Below, piece after piece: positions 18,135 to 25,785 of a stretch of 64,000 nucleotides of DNA (positions within the stretch are counted from its first letter, which is position 1; the number at the start of each line of letters is the position of its first letter). The DNA is from a bacterium (GTDB lineage: Bacteria > Elusimicrobiota > Elusimicrobia > UBA1565 > UBA9628), in contig JAKAQO010000001.1 in the NCBI GenBank assembly GCA_021822495.1, positions 328,808 to 392,807 of the forward strand, written 5' to 3'. The position numbers were made by a program, and so were the translations under genes. The notes below the pieces were generated by a model that did not search any database, was not told the origin of the DNA, and saw only the letters and a list, made by a program, of their open reading frames with translations.

Positions 18135-19383
18135 AGTGTTGCGTCCCGCTTTCGTTGGAATCGGTCCCATGACTCTCTATGGATTTAAACTGCAAGAGAA
18201 GAAAAATCTCTTTGCGCCCGCAAGGGGATTTAATACACTGGGCGGCCTGAGCCTGATTTTCCAAGAAATCGGGATGGTCTAAAACCCATTGATAGTCGTT
18301 TTTGGCGGCTCCAACCAAACCTTCGATATCTTCCCCAAAACCGCGATAAAGATGAAGTAAGGATAAAAGCCCTTCATCTTCGGAATCCAGGCGCCCCGGC
18401 TGATTAAAAAAATCAATGGCCCGGCTGAGCCAATTGACAATCTCATAACTCTCCCGAGGATTCAGGCAATCTCGCGGACTAAAACCGCAAGCGATATTCA
18501 AGAGCTCCTTCTTATAGCCTTCGGGGTCGGTCTTAACAGCCTGAAAAAAATCTCGCCCCAAGGCGAAAGATTGGTCCCACTCCTCCAATTTTGCCCGAAG
18601 AGCGATCTCGATGAGTTCAAAGTAAAGGCTTTGCGGATATTTTTTACGCAACTTTTCAATAATTGACAGGGAAGTTTTATAATCTTTTTTATCCATCAAA
18701 TACAGAGTCGCGAGAAAAATCGCGGCCTGATCCCGGCTATAAGGCCCGCGATCCTCGGCGATAATGAGATGCTCGATTCCGCGCCGTTCATTGGCGTGAA
18801 GCCCTCCCAAAAAGGCCCCGGTTTTAAGCAGAAAGCCAAAACGCGAAACCTGATAATCATAACTCCCAAGTCCCAAATAGGCGTCGTAATAAGTAGAGTC
18901 CAGGCGAACGCAATCTTTAAGATGAGACAGCGCCTTACGCCCATTAAAAAAAGCCTTGAACCAATGATGGTTGATAAAATCCCACTCGCCCAATTCTCCT
19001 AGGGAAAGACCGAGAATAAAATGTCCCTCCGCCTGATCTTCAGGTTTGGGGCTTGACAGTAAGCGCTTGGCGCCTTCAATAGCGAGGCTTAAATCGTTTT
19101 CAAAACGTTTTTTTAACCAAGCAGGAGGCGGAACAATTCCGGCTTGAGCGGAGGTTTCCCACCACAAGGCTCCAGCATCCGATAAATAGGCGAACGGATC
19201 GTTGGGATTATTCTGGATGATTCGGGCGAAATCGCGATTAGCCTCGTCAAAATCCATGCCGTAGAGGCTGCTCAAAGCCGCTTTTAATTCCGCCGTGGAA
19301 GTCGAAACCAAAAAATGCTCCTCGGCATAAAGAGGAGCTTTGGGCCACAAGAGTATCAATAAGAAAAACAATCCCCTCTTCAT
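18133..19383 (-). CDS. Exported TPR-domain protein
   Basis: 416 aa. Signal peptide MKRGLFFLLILLWPKAPLYA. TPR-like helices span most of the length: YGMDFDEANRDFARIIQNNP near residue 40, LKDCVRLDSTYYDAYLGLGS near 155, SLSIIEKLRKKYPQSLYFEL near 230. The pattern LGLGSYDYQVSRFGFLLK is seen in a group of uncharacterised bacterial TPR outer-membrane proteins. Probably periplasmic. It overlaps the LOG gene by 4 nt at its start, and its stop merges with leader motif copy A. Confidence 0.65.
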   Translation of the reverse strand: MKRGLFFLLILLWPKAPLYAEEHFLVSTSTAELKAALSSLYGMDFDEANRDFARIIQNNPNDPFAYLSDAGALWWETSAQAGIVPPPAWLKKRFENDLSLAIEGAKRLLSSPKPEDQAEGHFILGLSLGELGEWDFINHHWFKAFFNGRKALSHLKDCVRLDSTYYDAYLGLGSYDYQVSRFGFLLKTGAFLGGLHANERRGIEHLIIAEDRGPYSRDQAAIFLATLYLMDKKDYKTSLSIIEKLRKKYPQSLYFELIEIALRAKLEEWDQSFALGRDFFQAVKTDPEGYKKELLNIACGFSPRDCLNPRESYEIVNWLSRAIDFFNQPGRLDSEDEGLLSLLHLYRGFGEDIEGLVGAAKNDYQWVLDHPDFLENQAQAAQCIKSPCGRKEIFLLLQFKSIESHGTDSNESGTQH

Positions 19384-20288
19384 CGGCGTTTTCTTTTCTT
19401 ATCCTCCATCGCCCACGCACCCCGGCCGCTTTTATTCCAAAAACTTTGAATATAGGCCCAACCTTCTTCCGCCGTCTCGGCGATATAAAAGAGACGCCTC
19501 TCGGGCCAAGAAATGAGCCCTTGCTCGGCCAGGAAATCCCAATCAATGACGCGCTCCCAAAACTCGCGCCCGAACAAAACGATCGGCAGAAGGGATTTTT
19601 TGCCCGTTTGGACCAAGGTCAGAGCCTCAAACAGTTCGTCGAAAGTCCCGTATCCTCCGGGAAAAGCGACCATCGCCTTGGCCCGCATCATGAAGTGCAT
19701 TTTTCTCAAAGAGAAATAATGAAACTGAAAGCTGAGTTCCGGCGTCAAATACGGATTAGGGTCTTGCTCATGCGGAAGGGTGATATTAAGCCCGATACTT
19801 TTTGATCCGGTTTCCCAGGCGCCGCGATTAGCCGCTTCCATGATGCCGGGTCCGCCGCCGGTGACAATGACAAACTCAAGCCCCTTGTCTTTCTGCTGGG
19901 CCTTTGAGATTAAAGCCGCGAATTTTTGCGTCTCCACGTAATAGCGGGATTGAGAAAGCCTCATCTTTGCGAAATTAAATTTTTTGACAAGTTCCGGGTT
20001 CCGCGGAGAGGCTTTGAGCTCCTTTTGGACTTCTTTTAAGTTTTCCCGCGCGGCCTCCGGAGACAGAATGCGCGCCGAGCCGAACACCACAATCGTCGAG
20101 CGAATGCGGTGTTCCCGTAAAATCATCTCGGGCTTTAAAAGTTCCAGTTGCAAACGCACGGGGCGAAGTTCCCGTTTGTTTAAAAAGCGCATATCCTCAT
20201 AGGCCAAGGAATAGGCCTTGGAACTTTTAATCTGATGAATCATCCGGGCTTTTTCCTCGCGGCCCGCTTCATGACCTAAATTTTCCAT
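19380..20288 (-). CDS. LOG family (TIGR00730-type) protein
   Basis: 302 aa. The family motifs are present: FVIVTGGGPGIMEAANRGA and, further on, MVAFPGGYGTFDELFEALT, matching GGGxxGxM and PGGxGTxxE of cytokinin-riboside phosphoribohydrolase-like proteins. A helical N-terminal extension of about 100 residues precedes the Rossmann domain, as in long LOG proteins. It is probably a nucleoside monophosphate glycosidase. The ATGA overlap couples it to the exported TPR gene. Confidence 0.85.
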   Translation of the reverse strand: MENLGHEAGREEKARMIHQIKSSKAYSLAYEDMRFLNKRELRPVRLQLELLKPEMILREHRIRSTIVVFGSARILSPEAARENLKEVQKELKASPRNPELVKKFNFAKMRLSQSRYYVETQKFAALISKAQQKDKGLEFVIVTGGGPGIMEAANRGAWETGSKSIGLNITLPHEQDPNPYLTPELSFQFHYFSLRKMHFMMRAKAMVAFPGGYGTFDELFEALTLVQTGKKSLLPIVLFGREFWERVIDWDFLAEQGLISWPERRLFYIAETAEEGWAYIQSFWNKSGRGAWAMEDKKRKRR

Positions 20289-20306
20289 AAATTCCCCTCT
20301 TATCGT

Positions 20307-21575
20307 TTATTGTATTTTTAAAATTCTCGGAAGCCAAAGACTGAGCCCCGGAATATAGGTGACCAGGACTAAAAAAAAGACGAGCATCAACCAAAAGGGA
20401 AACGCCGCGCGGTAAAGCTCGGGCAAGGGCTTTTCAAAGCGTCGGCTTGAGAGAAAAAGGTTGAGCCCCATCGGAGGGGTCATGTATCCAATTTCGAGAT
20501 TAAGCAAAAACAGGCTTCCCAGATGAACAGGGTCAATTCCATATTTCAGAGCGATGGGAACGATAATCGGAACGACGATGATAATCGCCGAAAAAATTTC
20601 GACCATATTGACGACCAAGAGAAAAACGTTGAGCAAAATTAAAAACTCATGAGGCCCGGAGATATGGGTTTGAAGCCAGCCAAAAAGACGATTGGGAATC
20701 TCCGCCTCAATCAAATAATTCGTCAGCCCCAAGGCCGTTCCCAAAACGATGAGAATCGCGCCTACCAGGGTCATGCTTTTTCTCATCACCTCCGGAATAG
20801 AAGAAACCCTGACGTCCCGGTAAATTAAAACCTCAACCGCCAGGACATAGAAGGCCATCACCGCCGCGGCCTCGGAAGCGGTAAAAACCCCTCCATAGAT
20901 TCCGCCGATAATCAAGAAGGGAAGAGGAATTTCCCAAGCGGCCGCGCGAATGGCTTTTTTAAAAGAGGCCCATCGGAAAGGAATCGCGACAGCGCCTCCT
21001 TTCAGCGAAACCCTGGCCGCGTAAATAGACAATAGGATGAGAAGAAGAAGGCCGGGAATCAAGGTCGCGGCAAAGAGTTTATTAATTGAGATTTGGGCGA
21101 CTAAGGCGTATAAGATAATGGGAAGGCTCGGCGGAAACAAAAGTCCCAAACTCCCCGTCGTCGTAATGAGCCCCAGGGAAAATTTTTCCGAGTATCCCTG
21201 GCGAGTCAAAACGGCGTAGATAATTCCGCCCAAAGCGATAATCGTCACTCCCGAGGCCCCGGTAAACGCGGTAAAAAGAGCGCACGCCCCCAGGGAAGCG
21301 ACCGCAATACCGCCCGGAAGCCAGGATAAAGACGCTTCCGCCACGTCCAAAAGCCTTTGGGGCGCGTTTGATTCGGCGAGCAAGTATCCGGCGAAGGTAA
21401 AAAGAGGAACCGCGATCAAAGACGGCATATCCGCCAGGCGCGCCAGTTCAATAATCAGGGCCGAAGACTCAATCTGCGCTTGATGAAAAAGGAAAAGAGA
21501 CAGCCCGCCTAAAAGGGCGAAAATAGGCGCTCCCAAAGCCGCCAAGATTATAAGCCCGATAAAAAATAAGCTCAT
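20307..21575 (-). CDS. dctM: TRAP transporter large permease DctM
   Basis: 422 aa from ATG 21575 (MSLFFIGLIILAALGAPIFA). About 12 TM segments, with GASGVTIIALGGIIYAVLTRQGY and GSLGLLFPPSLPIILYALVAQ as DctM hallmarks and GYMTPPMGLNLFLSS near the C-terminus. It forms the sodium-driven import channel of the TRAP system. The start overlaps the dctQ stop by 4 nt. A longer frame to 21647 runs inside dctQ and is not used. Confidence 0.92.
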   Translation of the reverse strand: MSLFFIGLIILAALGAPIFALLGGLSLFLFHQAQIESSALIIELARLADMPSLIAVPLFTFAGYLLAESNAPQRLLDVAEASLSWLPGGIAVASLGACALFTAFTGASGVTIIALGGIIYAVLTRQGYSEKFSLGLITTTGSLGLLFPPSLPIILYALVAQISINKLFAATLIPGLLLLILLSIYAARVSLKGGAVAIPFRWASFKKAIRAAAWEIPLPFLIIGGIYGGVFTASEAAAVMAFYVLAVEVLIYRDVRVSSIPEVMRKSMTLVGAILIVLGTALGLTNYLIEAEIPNRLFGWLQTHISGPHEFLILLNVFLLVVNMVEIFSAIIIVVPIIVPIALKYGIDPVHLGSLFLLNLEIGYMTPPMGLNLFLSSRRFEKPLPELYRAAFPFWLMLVFFLVLVTYIPGLSLWLPRILKIQ

Positions 21576-22066
21576 TTCATTTCTTCTTGAAGCGGAACAA
21601 AAACCCGAAGCGTAAAATGAAGACCTACGAGCAAAAAACCGAACCAAATAATATCGGCAGAAGCCCAGGACGGAAATGAAAAGCCTCCAATCCTAAAAAG
21701 GGTATGCCCGTACATTTTTTCCTCCCTCGCGTATTGACGGGCGGCCAAAGCCAAAAAAAAGGAGGCGAGCGCGCCGGAGAGATTGGAAATAACCCCCAGC
21801 ATTCGCCCCAAAGCCGGGTTTTTTGGACGCGGCATTTCCCAGGCGAAATGTTTTCCCTGGGAAGCGGCGAAGGCCGCGCCTAAAAACCCCAGCCAAACGA
21901 CCATATGCCTAAGCAAGGGATCCGCCCATAAAATCCCGGAGTGGAAAAAATCGCGCAAGAGGACCTGAAAGAACGCCAGAAAAATCATCGCCGACAGGAA
22001 GACCACGAGCAAAATGGTCTCAAGGAGATAAAGCGCCCGTTCAACCGGTGTGAGTAGAGCGCCCAT
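21572..22066 (-). CDS. dctQ: TRAP transporter small permease DctQ
   Basis: 164 aa from ATG 22066 (an alternative ATG at 22105 would lengthen the overlap with dctP to 65 nt). Four TM segments: LYLLETILLVVFLSAMIFLA, then the DctQ motif ILWADPLLRHMVVWLGFLGA, GKHFAWEMP, and two C-terminal helices. It pairs with DctM. Gene order dctP-dctQ-dctM with short overlaps is standard. Confidence 0.88.
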   Translation of the reverse strand: MGALLTPVERALYLLETILLVVFLSAMIFLAFFQVLLRDFFHSGILWADPLLRHMVVWLGFLGAAFAASQGKHFAWEMPRPKNPALGRMLGVISNLSGALASFFLALAARQYAREEKMYGHTLFRIGGFSFPSWASADIIWFGFLLVGLHFTLRVFVPLQEEMK

Positions 22067-23075
22067 GATGTTGTCGGAATGTTTTGAGAGAGTTTTGAAC
22101 CTCATCCAGAAATTTTTGCGAATAAAGTTTTCCGACCAGGGCTTCCCGCGCCTTTTGCCCCAAGACCTTATAGAGTTTCATCGTTTGAGGATCGGGATTG
22201 GGGCTCAGGGTCAAACCTTGCTTTTGAAGAGCGCGTAAAGCTTCGTCATTGTCTTTCCGCGCGAGGGCGTTAAGGCGCGTCAAATACTTCAAGCTGACTT
22301 TTTTAAGAATTTTTTGCTGGGACGGGTTTAACTGGTCGAAGATTTTTTTAGAAACTAAAACAGCTCCCGAGGCGTAAGCCAAGGACACGGGATCGATGTA
22401 TTGAGTTTTGGTAAACCACTGAAGCGCGGTCACGGCCAAGGGCGGCCCATAAACCGTGTCAATCATCCCTGTTTGAAGAGAGGTCATGACATCGAGTTCG
22501 GACAAGGGAATGGGGTTAATTCCTAAAACCTTAAAAGCCGCTTCGGCGATGGGATCTCCCTCCCAAATCCAAATCTTGTCTTTTCTAAGCGCGTCTAAAT
22601 TAGAAAAAGGGCGCTGGCTAAAAAAATGAACAAAGCCTAAATCGCTCCAGCCTAAAAACACAAAACCGCCTTTCAAAAAAGCCTTTTCAAATCTTGCGTG
22701 AAACTTCTTTCGGATAAAATCAACTTCCAAAACGTTTTTAAAAAGCCAAGGAGAGTCTAGAATACGAACCTTGGGCGCGATTTCCCCAAGCCCAAGCCCG
22801 GTAAAACCGCCGGCCTGCATTTCTCCGATTCGAATTTTTCTCAAAACGTCTTTTTCATCTCCCGCGACGCCGCCGGCGTAAATCTTAAAAGAAACCTGCC
22901 CCTGGGTTTCCTTCTTAAGCTCTTGGTTTAAGTCCTTCATCGTGTTCATCCAGGCCGAACCCTCTGGAGCCAGGGTCGCAAATTTGATCACGACGGGACC
23001 AGCCCAAAGCCCACTCGGCCCAGAAACGAGAAGAACCAAAGAAAAGACGGTATTTTTAAGTTTAGAAGAGATCAT
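22041..23075 (-). CDS. dctP: TRAP transporter solute-binding protein DctP
   Basis: 344 aa from ATG 23075 (MISSKLKNTVFSLVLLVSGP, signal peptide ending near LWA). The mature chain starts VVIKFATLAPEGSAWMNTMK and continues with QVSFKIYAGGVAGDEKDVLR, the DctP-fold start. It binds the substrate in the periplasm. The association with a TatT lipoprotein places it in the TPR-associated (TPAT) branch known from Treponema pallidum, where the ligand is thought to be hydrophobic. It overlaps the tatT stop by 14 nt. Confidence 0.9.
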   Translation of the reverse strand: MISSKLKNTVFSLVLLVSGPSGLWAGPVVIKFATLAPEGSAWMNTMKDLNQELKKETQGQVSFKIYAGGVAGDEKDVLRKIRIGEMQAGGFTGLGLGEIAPKVRILDSPWLFKNVLEVDFIRKKFHARFEKAFLKGGFVFLGWSDLGFVHFFSQRPFSNLDALRKDKIWIWEGDPIAEAAFKVLGINPIPLSELDVMTSLQTGMIDTVYGPPLAVTALQWFTKTQYIDPVSLAYASGAVLVSKKIFDQLNPSQQKILKKVSLKYLTRLNALARKDNDEALRALQKQGLTLSPNPDPQTMKLYKVLGQKAREALVGKLYSQKFLDEVQNSLKTFRQHHGRSTHTG

Positions 23076-23913
23076 TTTCTTTCTCCAAAAGATGTTTCGC
23101 CTTTTCCTTGGCGACCGCATCCATAAGGCGGGAGTTCTGGAGTTCTCCGGTGGGAAGTTCCTCGACTTTTTTAAGCAGGGACTCAAAAAGAGACTTATCC
23201 TGAACCGCGACCGCGTAATACTCGGCCTCTAAAACATATCCCATCAAATATTTTCCGTGATTCATCGTTTGGGCTTTTTCAAAATAAGCTCTCGCTTTTT
23301 TGGGGTTTCCGCCCAACATCAAAGAACGGGAATAATAAGTTCCAAAGAAAAGCTCGGGGCCAGCGAAGTGATAAGCGGGGTTTAGTTCCTTGACTCGCCG
23401 CATCATCGCGACGACCTTGGGGAGAGCCGCTAAATTTTTGGGAGAATCTTTTTTAAGATTGATCTCCCCCGCCCAGTTAAAAGCGGCCCAGAAAAGAGGC
23501 GGCACGTCCTTTAGCGAAGCCGTCTTTAGTTCTTTTGAAAGGGTCCCGAGGTTTTCCGTCTTGATGTTTTTAAATTTCTTCTGAAGAGAGAGCGCCCTCA
23601 AGGCGTAGTTCCTCCCTCGCCGGTAAAAGGCGGCGGCTCTTTCGGGGTTTGAATCCTCGATAAAGAGAAAACTATATCCCGCAAAACCCTGAGCGGCCAA
23701 GACTAGCAGAGAAGAGTTTTTCGGACTATTATAAAGAAGCTCTTCGAGAAGTTTCAGTTGCGCGGGAAACGCGTCTTTCGCGAAAGCCGGATCGGCTTCG
23801 TCATAGAGGGCACCAATCCCGCCCTGAATGACCTCCGAAGTCGAACGCACGGCGATCGGGCGCAAGCTACAGGCCGAGGCCAAAAGGGCGAGAAACAAAA
23901 AAGATTTTTTCAA
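23062..23913 (-). CDS. tatT: TRAP-associated TPR lipoprotein TatT
   Basis: 283 aa. Lipoprotein signal MKKSFLFLALLASACS. The rest is helical, with TPR-like elements FIEDSNPERAAAFYRRGRNY and LGGNPKKARAYFEKAQTMNH and the family segment NPAYHFAGPELFFGTYYSR. This matches the TatT component family (Tp0956 of T. pallidum), which trimerises and docks the P-subunit. It sits directly upstream of dctP, as in other TPAT operons. Confidence 0.88.
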   Translation of the reverse strand: MKKSFLFLALLASACSLRPIAVRSTSEVIQGGIGALYDEADPAFAKDAFPAQLKLLEELLYNSPKNSSLLVLAAQGFAGYSFLFIEDSNPERAAAFYRRGRNYALRALSLQKKFKNIKTENLGTLSKELKTASLKDVPPLFWAAFNWAGEINLKKDSPKNLAALPKVVAMMRRVKELNPAYHFAGPELFFGTYYSRSLMLGGNPKKARAYFEKAQTMNHGKYLMGYVLEAEYYAVAVQDKSLFESLLKKVEELPTGELQNSRLMDAVAKEKAKHLLEKENDLF

Positions 23914-24605
23914 TTTAAGAGAGGTTCAAGGGACCGCCGGAGTTTCAAGAACTTAATAGCCGAATTCCAGGGACCGCGCTTTCCGTAAAACTCAAGGACA
24001 TCTCCATTGAGTTTGACTCCGTACATATTCTGATCAACGGCAAAAAACCACTGGATGGATTTCCTCAAGGCTGAAACAGGCTCGTGCATGACGTAGAAAT
24101 TCCCATCTTCAAATTGAAGCAAACACACGGAAGCCGCCGGATGCGGGCCGGGCTGATAGACGGGCGCGAAAACGATGGAATCAATCGTGATTTTATCCAC
24201 AGAATCGTAAAGCGGCCTTAAGAGATCGTCAGAGACAATTTTAGCCTCAACCCCCTCGGGCTTGTCTAAATCCTTGACCCAGACGGCGTCTCCTTTCAGA
24301 GAAACCTGATAATTGTGCGCGGGAAAAACCGCGGTCACTCCTTTGGCCAAATCCGCGCGGGAATAAATATGGATCACTCCGTCCTGGCGAAATTCCGTCC
24401 ACAAGGAGCTGTCCGAACCAATTTGAACCGCGACCTTGATAAGGTCATCCCCCACCGGACGGGAGATAAAGGCTTCCTTCTTAGGAGATGTAAACGCGTT
24501 CAAATTCAACTCCAAAAGAAGTTTCGGAGTCGGGCTTGAGGCGGCCCGTAAGACGGAAGGCGCTAAAAAAAGCGCTAAGGCTGAAACGGAGATTATTTTT
24601 TTCAT
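23910..24605 (-). CDS. Exported hypothetical protein of the TPAT operon
   Basis: 231 aa. Signal peptide MKKIISVSALALFLAPSVLRA. The mature protein is predicted beta-rich, with charged loops. No recognised motif is seen. It is the first gene of the five-gene tatT-dctPQM operon (overlap of 4 nt with tatT), so it probably assists the transporter, for example in ligand capture. It is transcribed away from the EXORDIUM-like gene, with a conserved element in the intergenic region. Confidence 0.6.
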   Translation of the reverse strand: MKKIISVSALALFLAPSVLRAASSPTPKLLLELNLNAFTSPKKEAFISRPVGDDLIKVAVQIGSDSSLWTEFRQDGVIHIYSRADLAKGVTAVFPAHNYQVSLKGDAVWVKDLDKPEGVEAKIVSDDLLRPLYDSVDKITIDSIVFAPVYQPGPHPAASVCLLQFEDGNFYVMHEPVSALRKSIQWFFAVDQNMYGVKLNGDVLEFYGKRGPWNSAIKFLKLRRSLEPLLN

Positions 24606-24652
24606 ACTCTCATTGTATAAAAGTTCAAAAATTATTTACTATGCCTTTTCCT

Positions 24653-24707
24653 TATAATTCTTATAGACGGCATTGTCCCGACCTTATGGTTATTGAGGAA
24701 CGGGACT
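24653..24707 (+). promoter_or_regulatory. Conserved hairpin element, copy 1
   Basis: A TATAAT-like box (24653-24658) is followed by AGACGGCATT and a hairpin: GTCCCG (24675-24680) pairs with CGGGAC (24701-24706), and CCTT pairs with GAGG inside, around loop ATGGTTATT. A second copy occurs at 56674-56728 with matched changes in the stem. A further -10-like TAGAAT lies at 24730-24735. It could be an RNA leader of the downstream secreted-protein gene or a protein-binding site for either divergent gene. Confidence 0.55.
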
Positions 24708-24767
24708 AGACTTTTCTCCGCGCTCTTGTTAGAATCAAGACAAGTCGCGACAACTGGAGGCAGTACC

Positions 24768-25766
24768 ATGAAAAAAAGTCTTTTTGCGATATGGGGAGCG
24801 CTCTTAGCCATTGGTCTCATTTTTTCGCCCGCTTTTTCTCAAACGGAAATCTCAAATCCCTCTCCCTGGTATCAGAAACTCATTCCGCTCGCCAAGAGCT
24901 TTCATTTTAAACCTTCCGGCGCAAAAGCCTACCCCTCCCCTCAAACCCGCTTCGGCGCGCACATCATGCCGGTCGACTTTCATTCAAAATTCCTGTCGCA
25001 CGCGCCCAAAGCCTCTTCCTCCAAAATCCTTTTGTCTTATTACGGCGGGCCCCTTCTCAGCCACGTGAAGGTGGTCGTGGTCTATTGGAATAAAGACGTC
25101 GCCTTTCAAGATCAGATTCCGGGGTTTTTCGCCAACATCACCCAAAGCCATTTTTTTGATTGGCTTAAAGAGTATAACGCGCCCCATCAATCCATTGGAT
25201 ACGGTTCTCTGGAAGCCATGCACCTGGATCAAAAAGCTCCGTTTAAGAGCCTAGTCGAGGATTCCGAGATTCAGGCTCAGCTTTCAAGGATGATCAAAGA
25301 CGGTTCCGTTCCCGCCGCAGACAAAAACACGCTTTATATGATTTATTTCCCGCCCAAAATGCAAATTGATTTATCCGGGCAAAAATCCTGTCAGGTCTTC
25401 TGCGCCTATCACAACAGCTTTCTCAAAAACGGATCTGAAATTAATTACGGGGTCATTCCCGATCAAGGAGGAAGTTGCGACGGCGGTTGCGGGCCCAGCC
25501 CATCTCGCTTTGACAACGAAACCTCGGTCACCTCGCATGAGCTCACCGAAGCCATCACCGACCCGGCCGTGGGTCTTGTTCAGGGCTCCCAACCCGCCTA
25601 TCCCTTGGGGTGGTATAACGCCTCCGCCGGGGAGATTGGAGATATCTGCGCGGACAAGCAAGGAATGGTGGATGGATACGTCGTTCAAAAGGAATGGTCT
25701 AATTCCCGCCAGACCTGCGTCAGCTCTTCAGATGATCCCGGTTCGCCCGTTCCATCCCCCAACTAA
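24768..25766 (+). CDS. Secreted EXORDIUM-like protein with HExxE motif
   Basis: 332 aa from ATG 24768 with GGAGG 8 bases upstream. Signal peptide MKKSLFAIWGALLAIGLIFS. Conserved features are VKVVVVYWNKDV, SQVFCAYHN-like cysteines, SVTSHELTEAITDPAVG and NASAGEIGDICADKQG. The SHELxEAxTDP plus GEIGDIC combination is typical of the phosphate-induced protein 1/EXORDIUM-like domain in bacterial secreted proteins. HELTE could bind zinc, but peptidase activity is not established. It ends 5 bp before a GGGGACTGTCCCC element shared with the convergent TPR gene. Confidence 0.7.
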   Translation: MKKSLFAIWGALLAIGLIFSPAFSQTEISNPSPWYQKLIPLAKSFHFKPSGAKAYPSPQTRFGAHIMPVDFHSKFLSHAPKASSSKILLSYYGGPLLSHVKVVVVYWNKDVAFQDQIPGFFANITQSHFFDWLKEYNAPHQSIGYGSLEAMHLDQKAPFKSLVEDSEIQAQLSRMIKDGSVPAADKNTLYMIYFPPKMQIDLSGQKSCQVFCAYHNSFLKNGSEINYGVIPDQGGSCDGGCGPSPSRFDNETSVTSHELTEAITDPAVGLVQGSQPAYPLGWYNASAGEIGDICADKQGMVDGYVVQKEWSNSRQTCVSSSDDPGSPVPSPN

Positions 25767-25770
25767 AAAA

Positions 25771-25783
25771 GGGGACTGTCCCC
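25771..25783. repeat. GGGGACTGTCCCC element, possible bidirectional terminator
   Basis: A perfect 13-mer flanked by AAAAAA and TTTT. It sits in the 19-bp gap between two convergent genes. The 5' A tract, stem GGGGA/TCCCC with triloop, and 3' T tract give a hairpin with a U run on both strands, the form of a bidirectional intrinsic terminator. Confidence 0.8.
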
Positions 25784-25785
25784 TT

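Noticed and set aside
24653-24707. Known riboswitch classes for the conserved hairpin
   Set aside because: I compared it by eye with c-di-GMP, fluoride, SAM, cobalamin and guanidine consensus features and saw no match; this is not a substitute for an Infernal search.
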